NCBI GenBank assembly: GCA_965214295.1
Contig: OZ243944.1
Location: 1 to 64,000 of the forward strand
DNA: 64,000 bases
Source: JAJDUF01 sp965214295
GTDB taxonomy: Bacteria > Chloroflexota > UBA11872 > UBA12225 > JAJDUF01
Reading direction: 5' to 3'
This document shows, piece after piece, positions 1 through 8,296 of the stretch. The position numbers and the translations under genes were made by a program. Positions within the stretch are counted from its first letter, which is position 1, and every line of letters begins with the position of its first letter. Below the pieces are notes generated by a model. That model had not been told where the DNA came from and did no database searches. It was given only the letters and a program-made list of their open reading frames with translations.

Positions 1-211
1 CGCGGCGCGCCTCTATGCCATGTCCGAAGAGCACGGCTTCGTTGATCTGTCGGATTGCCCACCGGATCAGCGGCCCCAGCTTGGCGACCGGGTCTCGGTT
101 ATCCCCGATCATGTCTGCGCGACCGTCAACATGAGCAACTTCCTCGTCGGTGTCCGGCAGGGTCGCGTGGAAGTCGTCTGGCCGGTCATCGCGCGAGGCC
201 GCGTGCGCTAA
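1..211 (+). CDS. DSD1-family PLP enzyme (D-serine dehydratase / D-threonine aldolase type), C-terminal part
   Basis: Open from the left edge in frame 2, so the start lies outside the window; about 69 residues remain. The segment LGDRVSVIPDHVCATVN followed by a VWPVIARGRVR ending is typical of the C-terminal beta domain of the alanine-racemase-fold DSD1 and D-threonine aldolase families. The His-x-Cys pair in DHVC matches the metal-binding His/Cys of DSD1-type D-serine dehydratases; D-threonine aldolases usually carry His-x-Asp. The PLP-binding N-terminal barrel is not visible, so the substrate (D-serine or another beta-hydroxy D-amino acid) cannot be settled. The family is cytoplasmic. Confidence 0.8.
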   Translation, partial: AARLYAMSEEHGFVDLSDCPPDQRPQLGDRVSVIPDHVCATVNMSNFLVGVRQGRVEVVWPVIARGRVR

Positions 212-743
212 CCCCCTCCCGACAAGGGTAGGTTTTCTGGCGGGAGGAAGTAGGTACGAGCCGCGGCGTAGGGGCGCGATTCATCGCGCCCACGCGCTGG
301 TCAGCCCGATTTCGCCGGAATCCAGTACCAGGCGTGGTCTCCCGGTCGGTCTGGCGGTCTGGATGGCGGCTGCTGCCGCCATGGCGGGGGCCGGGGAGCG
401 ATACGTAGCTCCACACACAAAAACCTACCCCTGTCAGCCCCTCCCTGGCGGGAAAGGGCCGGGCCCCTACGCGCGCCCGGCACCACCTCACCGTGCCTGC
501 TGCCGACAGACTCCCCCTCTCTATCGCTCGGCGACGGGGAGGGGGTGAGGTCAGGGCAATCGCATTTTGGCTCTATCGTTCCTGTCATTCCCGCGAAAGC
601 GGGAATCCAGCGCCGGCAAGCACCGTGGCGGCCCCGAATTGGTCCAATTGACGGTCTCTGGACTCCGGCGAAAGCCGGAGTGACGAGGGGTGATTGAGAA
701 TGCGATTGCCCTGGGGGGTGAGGTACCCGACAGCCCCGCCTCG
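212..743. repeat. Gene-free stretch with several dispersed repeats
   Basis: No convincing gene. It contains a copy of the GACAAGGGTAGGTTTTCTG motif near 219-238 and its inverted cousin near 415-435, a hairpin-like CCCCCTCTC...GAGGGGG unit at 513-545, a palindrome with arms TTCCCGC and GCGGGAA at 584-609, and a second one with arms ACTCCGGC and GCCGGAGT at 661-684. Similar units recur in other intergenic regions of this window. Reading frames across it are arginine- and proline-rich and look spurious. Confidence 0.7.
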
Positions 744-1409
744 TCAGCCGGGTACGATCTCTACGGAGCGGCCGAAAGCGCGCTCGGCCAGGTCCGCCTT
801 GCGCTCGGCGCCCCACAGCTCGGCCTCACTGGCGCCCGTGGCGATAAGCTGCCACCGGACCGGCGTGATGCGGCTATGCGTCCGCCGGACCCGCTGCATG
901 TGGGCACGATCCAACCCATCGGCGATACGTAGCAGGGCGGCGAGACGCTCGACCGTCAGCCGGGCCGGCACCGAGAGGTCGCGGAAGCCAACGTGCCGAG
1001 GCTTCGGCAGCGCCTTCCGGTGGTAGCGGGCCACGCAGGCGATCATCGTTGCCAGCTCATCACCAACCAGCGGGCGCAACCGCTTGCGGAGCAGGCGGAA
1101 CGACTCTTTGTGATGGCGCTTCGGAGAGCGTTGGTAGCCGATGTCGTGCCCCAGCGCCGCTGCTTGCAGCACCGGTCGCGCCGAATCCGGCAGCTCGTGC
1201 AAGGCTGCCGTCTGATCGAATAGCTGCACGGCGAGGCGTGCCACCTGCTGCACGTGTCCCCACGCCCAGCCCGATTCCTGAAGCAGCTCGGCGGCCGCGG
1301 CGCGGCCAGCACGCAACGTCTGCGGCGCGACCCGCTCCGTCGGCCAGCGGGCGTCCTTCGCAGCGCGAGCGACATCGGCAAGCTCCATGCTCCGCTCTCC
1401 GTTGACCAT
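744..1409 (-). CDS. HD-domain phosphohydrolase resembling the C-terminal domain of Ppx/GppA
   Basis: A 221-residue stand-alone HD protein. Metal-binding positions are visible: His52 (GHVQQV), His88-Asp89 (LGHDIG), His99/His100 (RHHKES), the ARYHRK segment near 130 and LRIADGLDRAH near 175-185. The last two are characteristic of the helical domain that follows the actin-like phosphatase domain in Ppx/GppA exopolyphosphatases. Here that phosphatase domain is absent. The likely role is nucleotide or phosphate-ester hydrolysis, and nearby CYTH and CHAD genes suggest a polyphosphate link (inference). An ATG seven codons downstream (MELADV) is an alternative start. Confidence 0.8.
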   Translation of the reverse strand: MVNGERSMELADVARAAKDARWPTERVAPQTLRAGRAAAAELLQESGWAWGHVQQVARLAVQLFDQTAALHELPDSARPVLQAAALGHDIGYQRSPKRHHKESFRLLRKRLRPLVGDELATMIACVARYHRKALPKPRHVGFRDLSVPARLTVERLAALLRIADGLDRAHMQRVRRTHSRITPVRWQLIATGASEAELWGAERKADLAERAFGRSVEIVPG

Positions 1410-1563
1410 ACTCGGTCCTGAAGGCTTACTGGGGGAGGTTTGGACCTAACCCCCGGCCCCTTCCCTTCAGGGAAGGGGAGCCATTGGGGCGACCGGCCGC
1501 CGCTGCACTCCCCCTCTCTATCGCTTGGCGATGGAGAGGGGGCCGGGGGGTGAGGTGTCTGCC

Positions 1564-2634
1564 TCACCCCCCGCCCGCCGCCGTAGCTCGACTGAGTTGC
1601 TGCGCCAGCAGCGCCGCCCCCAGCACGCCTGCATCATCACCGAGCGTAGCGGTCACAATCGGCACGGCACGCGCCGTTTCGTCAACGATGTAGCGCCGTG
1701 CAATCCGCGCCACCCGCTGCACATAGCGCGTGCCCAGGTTCTCCGCAACGCCACCACCGAGCGCGACAATCGCGGGGTCCAGGACGTTGACGAGGGAGCC
1801 AACACCGATGCCGACGTAACGCGCGGACTTGTCCACGACCCGGCGCGTGAGCTTGTCGCCGCCGATGTACGCTTTGCGGAGCGCGCCGCTTTTGGCGCTC
1901 CGCACGTCGCCGCCGGACAGCTTGACCAGCTTGCTCGACTTGCCGGCCGCTACCCGCCGCGCAATCTCCCGCACGATAGCGGTCCGGCTGCCCAGCGCCT
2001 CCAAGCAGCCACGCCGGCCGCAGGAACAGCGTGGCCCCCCGGCTTTGACGACCATGTGCCCAATCTCGGCAGCCGCTTGATGCGCGCCCCGATACAGCCC
2101 ACCGTCAATGGCCAGGCCGCCGCCGATACCGGTGCCGATGAAGACGCCGAGCAGCGAGGGAAGCTCCTTGCCCACGCCGAGACGGTGCTCGTCGAGCGCG
2201 GCAACGTTGACATCGTTGTCCACGATCACCGGCAAACCCAAGAGGTCGCGCAACGTGCTACCGACCGGCACGTCGCGCCAGGAGAGGTTCGGCGCAATCC
2301 GCACGACTCCGGCGTCTTGGTCCACGGTACCCGGTACACCAATACCGACCGACGCGACCGTATCCAACGCCACGCCGGCCGCGCCGGCGGCCGCCCGCGC
2401 CGTAGCGGCGACCCGCGCCAGCAATTCCTCGTAGCTCGACGCGCCACGCGATGACGCTTTGTCGCGGCTCAAAATGCGCCCATCGGGCGCCACGACGGCC
2501 GCGAGTACCTTCGTGCCGCCCAAGTCAATACCAATGACGGGCCGAAGCGGCGCGGATGGTGCCAGGTGTGGCGCCGCTGTGGGCCTGTCCATGACCGTGC
2601 CCGGCGCATCCGCGGCCGTCGGCGCTTCACTCAC
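1564..2634 (-). CDS. ROK-family sugar kinase (glucokinase-like)
   Basis: A protein of 356 residues. The N-terminal phosphate-binding motif GIDLGGTK lies near residues 35-42, GVPGTVD in the first lobe, and VDNDVN supplies the expected catalytic Asp. EIGHMVV and CSCGRRGCLEA form the ROK zinc-binding motif. ROK kinases phosphorylate glucose or related hexoses and amino sugars in the cytoplasm; there is no N-terminal helix-turn-helix, which argues against a repressor. The GTG start at 2634 is chosen because GAAAGGAG lies eight bases upstream; longer upstream reading frames run into a repeat element. Sugar and phosphoryl donor (ATP or polyphosphate) are not readable from the sequence. Confidence 0.85.
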   Translation of the reverse strand: MSEAPTAADAPGTVMDRPTAAPHLAPSAPLRPVIGIDLGGTKVLAAVVAPDGRILSRDKASSRGASSYEELLARVAATARAAAGAAGVALDTVASVGIGVPGTVDQDAGVVRIAPNLSWRDVPVGSTLRDLLGLPVIVDNDVNVAALDEHRLGVGKELPSLLGVFIGTGIGGGLAIDGGLYRGAHQAAAEIGHMVVKAGGPRCSCGRRGCLEALGSRTAIVREIARRVAAGKSSKLVKLSGGDVRSAKSGALRKAYIGGDKLTRRVVDKSARYVGIGVGSLVNVLDPAIVALGGGVAENLGTRYVQRVARIARRYIVDETARAVPIVTATLGDDAGVLGAALLAQQLSRATAAGGG

Positions 2635-2730
2635 GGTTGCGCTCCTTTCGGGGTAGGTCCGACAGCCGTGCGGGTGCTCCGGTCGAGGCGCCGACATGCC
2701 CAGGTAACCTACCGGTCCGTCAACGGCACT

Positions 2731-2903
2731 AGGGCGTGTTTGCAAACGGGCTTTTGAGTAGGGGCGTCATTCATGGCGCCCCCCGTCACTCCGGCGTAGG
2801 CCGGAGTCCAGTCTCTCCCGCTTCCCCGCTCGGCGGTGGAGCAGGGGTAAGTCCCGTACCACCTACTCGGCCCCGGCCGACTGGCACTTTGCAAACACGC
2901 CCT
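2731..2903. mobile_element. MITE-like element with 16-bp terminal inverted repeats
   Basis: AGGGCGTGTTTGCAAA (2731-2746) is exactly inverted as TTTGCAAACACGCCCT (2888-2903). The 173-bp interval has no credible ORF and carries a nested palindrome around 2786-2812 (arms ACTCCGGC/GCCGGAGT type). Size and perfect termini fit a miniature inverted-repeat transposable element. No clear target-site duplication is visible. It lies directly upstream of the ROK kinase gene. No full-length transposase with these ends is in the window. Confidence 0.6.
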
Positions 2904-3054
2904 CGGCAGCGTTGACATTGGGGTGAAATCGGTCGTAGGTCGGCCGTGACCCTTGCTCCAAGACAATGTTCCCACAGCTAGGAGCTTCCTGGCAACCGGC
3001 TCCCTCGGCCGCCTCCCTTGCGACGCTCTCGCCGCCGCCCGTCCACCGGGGCCG
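2904..3054. other. Intergenic stretch without a recognised feature
   Basis: About 150 bases between the MITE-like element and the stop of the membrane glycosyltransferase gene. I see no ORF with a start and ribosome site, no RNA gene and no obvious terminator. Confidence 0.4.
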
Positions 3055-5253
3055 CTACTCACCAAGCCGGAGCTCCACCTCCCAAAGGCGGCCCTCCCCA
3101 GGTATGTACTGGCCGGTGCGGATTGCGGTGAAGCCGTATTCGGGGAGGCTGACGGTGGCCCAGCATTTCCCGTCGGATCTCGTGCCATGCCAGTCAAAGC
3201 GGGAGTCCAGGTTGTCGAAGCCGTATTGCTTGCGATGCGCCGGGAGGTCGTTCACATCCACCGGGTCCAGGTGCAAGAAGAACCAGGCGGCAACGTCCTC
3301 CGGTTCGCACTGTTGCTTGACGTAGATGAGGCGATTCTCGATGCGGTACACGTCGAATTCAGAGCGGATGGCCGGCTGACTGTCGCCGATCACCTCCGCC
3401 AGGTAATCGCTCACTGGCATCATCTTGACCCAGACCGGATGGACCGCATCGTTGGGCAACACGATGGCAGCCACACACAAACTCATTGTGATTCTCTCCT
3501 GTAAGAGGGTGGGCCGGGAATCGCTTCCATCCCAAGTTTCCCAGGAAACTACCGCTATATCATCCAGCTCGCAATCCCTGGCGAACAACTGCGCCATCCG
3601 GCCGTCGACGACGATCGCGACGTCCTCCGACTCGTAGTCGAAGTGAGGTTCCATTCTCGCCCAGAACCAAGCAGCGGCATCTTTCGCCGGGAGCGGCTCA
3701 ACAGCCCAGAGTTTGAACGTCTTCACGCCTCTGACGCGATTGAACCTCCGCACTCCCTCGTATAGCGTATTGTCAAAGTTGTATTCGGTGGGCCAAGTCT
3801 GAGCGTAGTGGGTTATGCCAAACTCTTGATGCAACGTCTGTGCAAAATCATCCAAGTGATAAACCCCACCACCGTAATATCCGCGTTCGGCATAATCGTG
3901 AAAGAAATCGTAGTCATTCACGAGACCATCCAGATTCACCACCGGAAAGTCTGAAAAGTATCCCAAAAAGCCAGCATCCCATGATCCGACTATACTGTCC
4001 TCAGGAAGTAGGCGGTTCATAACCAATGTTCCCATGAAATTCGCAGACCAGAAATTAAGGTTAGATACCTTGCCTTGCCAGTTAACATAGTCGAATGGCT
4101 CTGTAAAACTCGCCTTTGCAAGCAGAAAAACCGCACCGAAAATGACAATGGCCGTACTCATAATGTTGACTGTACGGCGCGACTTCGGCCCAACAAGGCG
4201 GCGGATGAAATGCACAGCGACATAACATCCTACTATTGGAAAAAGTGCCATCATCAAGTACGCCGGAGCAAAATACCAGGGATATCCTGCCCAGCGGGGA
4301 GCCACAGTGAGCACGGTCTGCGCGAACTTTGCCAGATGACCGGCCGCCAAGCTGAGAACACCTACCAGAAAGATCAGCAGCAACCAATCCTCCCGGGTGC
4401 GGGAACGGCGGATAAACCACCAGACCAGCGGCGAGCAAATGCAGATTCCCAGAGCCACCAGCAGTTCGTGGTCAAAGGCAGGGATCTGCAGTATGTCCTG
4501 GAATTTCCGCGCGAGACTGTATTGGCCATCTACCCATCGCAACTCCGACCACGCCTGCTTGGTCGCGCCGCTGACCGGCACGATGCCGCCAAAGACCAGC
4601 CCGTTATAGGCGAAGTAGACCAGTATGCTGGCACCGGCGGCGAGTAGAGGGACGACTGCTTTGAGGGGGGGTATGGAACGGACCAGTTCTTTCCAGGATG
4701 TGCCGGGTGGCCGCTCCTGCCACGACCACTCAATGAGGCACAGCGCCGCTGTCGCCGTCAGCGATATGGCGACGTACTCCAAGCGCACCCAAGGCAAGGC
4801 AAAGGCCGCGGCGGAGAGCGGCCATTTCCGCCGCGCCGGGTCCCGCGCGTAGAGCATCAGGGTCAGAAAGAACAGCCCCAGCATAAACAGTCCAGCGGCC
4901 GCTTCCAGCCCGAGAAACAAGGCGTGATGTTGGTAGAGCATCGGCAGCAAGGCGAACAGCAGAATCCAGGGCAGCCGCGCCAGCCGGGCGGCTAGGGCGA
5001 TGAGAGCCACGCCGCCGGCGATGAGCATGATCTCGAACGCCTTGATGCCGAACAGTGCCGCTTCCTTGTCGAGCACCCAGTAGAACGGCGTAATCAGGAA
5101 CAGCCAGAGGGGGTGATAGCCGTTGGTCCGGGTGATGCCGCCGTCAAAGGTCGAGAACTTCCCCGCGGCCAAGTTCCTGGCTATCTGAAAGTAGTAGTAA
5201 GAGTCATCGGTGTTCACGTGGAATAGGGTGAACAGGTCGAACTTGACCAGCAT
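3055..5253 (-). CDS. GT-C-type integral membrane glycosyltransferase with C-terminal soluble domain
   Basis: The reading frame has 732 residues from the first in-frame ATG. Roughly residues 1-430 hold many hydrophobic helices, and the conserved NTDDSYYYFQIARN segment near residue 14 carries the acidic pair expected after the first transmembrane helix of GT-C enzymes, which use lipid-linked sugar donors at the membrane. Residues after about 430 form a soluble part ending in a module with AAWFFLHLDPVDVNDLP and IRTGQYIPGEGRLW, which I recognise as a recurrent unnamed Chloroflexota module. The annotated ATG is probably too late: in-frame sequence upstream to 5340 encodes a hydrophobic helix (NALFALFLGGILAYG) but has no start because of a G10 run. 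It lies downstream of two P-loop kinase-like genes on the same strand. Part of the gene (about 3700-4300) is visibly AT-richer than its surroundings. Confidence 0.7.
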   Translation of the reverse strand: MLVKFDLFTLFHVNTDDSYYYFQIARNLAAGKFSTFDGGITRTNGYHPLWLFLITPFYWVLDKEAALFGIKAFEIMLIAGGVALIALAARLARLPWILLFALLPMLYQHHALFLGLEAAAGLFMLGLFFLTLMLYARDPARRKWPLSAAAFALPWVRLEYVAISLTATAALCLIEWSWQERPPGTSWKELVRSIPPLKAVVPLLAAGASILVYFAYNGLVFGGIVPVSGATKQAWSELRWVDGQYSLARKFQDILQIPAFDHELLVALGICICSPLVWWFIRRSRTREDWLLLIFLVGVLSLAAGHLAKFAQTVLTVAPRWAGYPWYFAPAYLMMALFPIVGCYVAVHFIRRLVGPKSRRTVNIMSTAIVIFGAVFLLAKASFTEPFDYVNWQGKVSNLNFWSANFMGTLVMNRLLPEDSIVGSWDAGFLGYFSDFPVVNLDGLVNDYDFFHDYAERGYYGGGVYHLDDFAQTLHQEFGITHYAQTWPTEYNFDNTLYEGVRRFNRVRGVKTFKLWAVEPLPAKDAAAWFWARMEPHFDYESEDVAIVVDGRMAQLFARDCELDDIAVVSWETWDGSDSRPTLLQERITMSLCVAAIVLPNDAVHPVWVKMMPVSDYLAEVIGDSQPAIRSEFDVYRIENRLIYVKQQCEPEDVAAWFFLHLDPVDVNDLPAHRKQYGFDNLDSRFDWHGTRSDGKCWATVSLPEYGFTAIRTGQYIPGEGRLWEVELRLGE

Positions 5254-5340
5254 ATACCCGGCAAAACTAGCACCGTAGGCCAGGATACCGCCGAGAAACA
5301 GGGCAAACAGCGCGTTGCAGAGCGGGGCGGGCAGAGTTAC

Positions 5341-5350
5341 CCCCCCCCCC
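5341..5350 (-). repeat. G10 homopolymer at the 5' end of the GT-C gene
   Basis: Ten consecutive C on the plus strand read as G10 in the gene direction. An ATG at 5356-5354 opens MCGGGG... in a frame one base away from the glycosyltransferase. If the run were nine bases, it would read straight through MCGGGV into the first transmembrane helix and the rest of the protein. The run is therefore either an assembly or read error or a slippage tract that switches the gene. Confidence 0.7.
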
Positions 5351-5469
5351 GCACATATGTTCTATAACAATGTTCTGATACCGGGTGGTCAGGGCATGCC
5401 AAAGATTATTCGCTAGGGTCACGTCAACGTTTTCCCTTCCGGCCGGTAGCCTCCCAACGCCGAGCTGAT

Positions 5470-6225
5470 TCATTTTGTGGTAGCTGCCCGCGGCGGTTCG
5501 TCGTTCGCTCCCGGCGGCCCGGCGACGACCCGGTCCGGGTACTTGCTTTCCAGCAGTGTCTGCATCCGCTGCCGCAGATCGAGCATCACGGATCGGGCGA
5601 GACGGTTGCCATTGACAATCTCGAAAGGATACTTCTCCCGCAGCTCGCGATAGGCCCGCTGGAGCATCGTCTGGTACTTGACGAAGCTGTCGAAGAGGTC
5701 GGGACTGAGACCCAAGTCCATCCCCGATTCCCAATAGTCTAGCACACCGCTCTTGGCGAGCGCCCGCTGCACCAGCCGCCGCGGCGTCACGCGCAGATAG
5801 AACACTGCATCCGGGATGGGTGCCATGCCGTAAATCCCCTCGCCCCATTCCGGGTCCAGCCCCCGCACCATGTCCCGCGCCATCAGCGTATAGATGTAGC
5901 GGTCGGCGACCACGACGTTGCCGGCCCGCAGCGCGGGGATGATCTGGTGCTCCAATTGGTCGGCGAGGTCGGTCGCATAGAATAGGCTCATCGTCTTGCG
6001 ACCGAGCATGTGGCCCTGCTTGGCGTTACTCAGCTCGCGGGCAATCAGCGCCGAGCGGCGCAGCCCAACGGTAGTGACGGCGTGACCCTGCTCTTCCAGC
6101 CAATCCTGCAGCAGACGCACGTGTGTAGACCGCCCGGCCCCGTCCTGCCCCTCGATGACCACAAACGGTCCCGTCAGGTCCGCCGGGTCCACCCCCGGCA
6201 GCCCACTACCATAGAAGCACCGCAT
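5470..6225 (-). CDS. Thymidylate-kinase-like P-loop protein (second copy)
   Basis: About 251 residues with the TMPK fold: Walker A EGQDGAGRST near residue 21, a DRY motif (VVADRYIYT) near 90, and a C-terminal lid and helix region. It is paralogous to the gene just upstream on the same strand (both have a DRY motif followed by ARD-VRG and a GMDLGL segment). It differs from the housekeeping tmk at 38.5 kb. In Walker A the usual SGK reads AGR: the Lys before Ser/Thr is replaced by Arg, which may lower ATP binding. The ATG at 6225 is chosen because GAAAGGACACT precedes it (the motif is directly repeated). The last ~20 residues are low-complexity. Substrate unknown; a nucleotide or polyphosphate role is only inferred from neighbours. 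Confidence 0.7.
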   Translation of the reverse strand: MRCFYGSGLPGVDPADLTGPFVVIEGQDGAGRSTHVRLLQDWLEEQGHAVTTVGLRRSALIARELSNAKQGHMLGRKTMSLFYATDLADQLEHQIIPALRAGNVVVADRYIYTLMARDMVRGLDPEWGEGIYGMAPIPDAVFYLRVTPRRLVQRALAKSGVLDYWESGMDLGLSPDLFDSFVKYQTMLQRAYRELREKYPFEIVNGNRLARSVMLDLRQRMQTLLESKYPDRVVAGPPGANDEPPRAATTK

Positions 6226-6333
6226 AGTGTCCTTTCGTGTCCTTTCGGAGACCCTCGTACCCTCGTGCAAAGCCACCACACGAGGTCTAGCGTCCCTCGT
6301 TTTTCCGTGGGCTTCACTCTTGCCGGCGCGGAA

Positions 6334-7077
6334 CTACCTCACCAGCGCGTGGTACTGACCCACCGGCTGCACCATATCCCGTGGCCACTTGTAATCCGCG
6401 ATATCGAGCTGGCCGGCCACTACCCGGCGCACTTCCTCCTGCTGTAGCTCAATCGGTTGGCTGGCGTCAATCCGCGTGAAGCCGTATTCCACGACCATCC
6501 GCTCGTATTCCTGAGCGATCCGGCCCTGGAAGATGCGGAAGCTCTCGCGGATGCCCGGCGCCAGCCCAAGGTCCATGCCGGCCTCATAGTATTTGATTTT
6601 GGCCCGCCCGGTGAGCACCCGACTCGCCGCCACGTCCTGTGCTACGTCGAAATAAAAGATGATGTCCGGCAGACGGGCAAACCTATAGAGATTGCGTAGC
6701 CAGGATCGGTCGCAGCCGCGCACCGAATCGCGCGCAAATGCCGTGAACATGTAGCGATCCGCCAGCACGACGTAGCCTTGCTTCAGCAGTGGCACCATCT
6801 CGTGCTCATAGCGATGGGCAAAGTCGGTGCAGTGGATGAGACTGAACGTGGTCGGCGTCAACAGCTGGCGCTTCTTCCCCCGCTTGGTCGCGCGCTTGAC
6901 GAGCCTAGAGGAGTTCCACTCCGTAAACCACACCTGGACATTGTTCAGCTCCAGCCACCGCTTCAGCAAATAGACCTGCGTGGACTTGCCGGAGCCGTCT
7001 ACGCCCTCGACGACAATCAGCTTGCCGGGGAAGGGCCTGGATTTATTGGTGTCCACCTGCCGGCGGAAGCGATACAT
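6334..7077 (-). CDS. Thymidylate-kinase-like P-loop protein (first copy)
   Basis: About 247 residues. Walker A EGVDGSGKST lies near residue 22, a DRY motif (VLADRYMFT) near 95, then FARDSVRG and a GMDLGLAPG segment that has close equivalents in the paralogue downstream. The start ATG at 7077 has GGAGG seven bases upstream, so the longer upstream frame is discarded. Members of the fold transfer phosphate from ATP to a nucleotide monophosphate. Because a standard tmk exists at 38.5 kb and this pair sits between CHAD and a glycosyltransferase gene, a specialised role is likely. The Walker A is intact here, in contrast to the second copy. Confidence 0.72.
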   Translation of the reverse strand: MYRFRRQVDTNKSRPFPGKLIVVEGVDGSGKSTQVYLLKRWLELNNVQVWFTEWNSSRLVKRATKRGKKRQLLTPTTFSLIHCTDFAHRYEHEMVPLLKQGYVVLADRYMFTAFARDSVRGCDRSWLRNLYRFARLPDIIFYFDVAQDVAASRVLTGRAKIKYYEAGMDLGLAPGIRESFRIFQGRIAQEYERMVVEYGFTRIDASQPIELQQEEVRRVVAGQLDIADYKWPRDMVQPVGQYHALVR

Positions 7078-7199
7078 GGGGTACCTCCAAATGTTGCGCT
7101 CTCGCTCCCGGCGCCTCAGCGCCCACGGGTCCCGGTCGTGGCCGCTCGTTGCCCCGGTGCCGAAGCTACCGCATATGAGAGGCCACGGACGCGACCATC

Positions 7200-8182
7200 C
7201 TATGGACCACTGAACCACCGGGCGAGACGCTTCTGCCGCCACTGCCGCCGGCTCCCGGCGAACTCACGCCACAAACTGCGGAACTGAAGCAGCAGAGCAT
7301 CGCGGCGATCCGCCTGCCGGGCGAGCAGCCGGATTACCGCTGCCGCCTCAACTCCTTCGAGCATTACTCCGTTTTCGCTCCGCTCCGAGGCGTTCACAAT
7401 GAGACGACGCAGCATGTCGAGCATAACATCCCCGTCGTGAAGCTCGCCAAGCACGTCTTGTAGCGCCGTAGCGCTACGAATCAGCCGCTTCAGTCGTTTC
7501 CCATGCGTATAGGGCAACAAGAACTCCGCTGCATAGCGTAGTCGCTTGCACCGAATGCGGAGATCGTGCAACTCCTCGGAGGTTGGTGCCAGGAGATGGG
7601 CTTCATCGGCCAACACCCGCATGGCTCGCCGGGCGAGTAGCCGCGGCCCGGCCGTGCGTACCGGGCGGTCGCGCTTGGCCGGGAGACCACTTGCCGGGTG
7701 GGTCAGCCCGTCGGCGAACTGGGCACGCAGGGTTGCCATCTCCCGGCCGTCCAGAAAAGCCACCAGGTTGTCCCTGGCCAGGGCGCGGTCCTGGTCGAGC
7801 GCAGCGATGATCGCGTCAATCGTCGGCCGGTCGGCGCTCTCGGCCGCCGCCTCTTGCTCCAAGCGTTCGATCAACACATCAAGGTCCCGCACCGCGCCCA
7901 GCCGCCGCGCGAGGACCCGCAGCCCGGCAACGATTTCGTCTTGGCGCGGCAGCGCCATGTAATCGCCGAAGAAGCGGAAGGCCGACCGCAGCCGCCGGGT
8001 GGCGACGCGCGCATCCGGTGTACGTTCTCGATGTCCGCGCCGGTGCGGGCGCCGGCCTCGTGGCGTAACGTGCGCTGCCAGTGCTTAAGTAGCAGCGCGC
8101 GGCCCGTGTCGCCCAACGTCACGGCGGTAGACGAACGGGTGGCCGGAACACCGCTTGTAGCCGGAGGATTGCTGTTCACCAC
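7200..8182 (-). pseudogene. CHAD-domain protein, frameshifted near its N-terminus
   Basis: The main frame (7200-7958) encodes helical CHAD sequence with LARRLGAVRDLDVL and ELHDLRIRCKRLRYAAEFL, the two His/Arg/Lys-rich halves that bind polyphosphate in this family. The expected N-terminal helix lies in another frame: ALLLKHWQRTLRHEAG...VHRMR ends near 8012 and continues as VATRRLRSAFRFFGDY in the main frame. The switch falls in a CGCGCGC run around 8006-8012, where two extra bases break the gene. The likely original start is a GTG near 8182 behind a GGTGGGAG ribosome site. It may be a real disruption, a dinucleotide slip site or a read error. An internal ATG at 7958 could only make a shortened protein. 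Confidence 0.75.
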
Positions 8183-8296
8183 GCTCAAAACTGTCTCCCA
8201 CCTCAAGCTCACAAGGGTAGATTTTCTGTGCTGCGCCGCTTGCCCCCCCTATGTCCCCCCGCTGTGCCGGAGGACGGTATCTCCCTTCCCGGTGGG

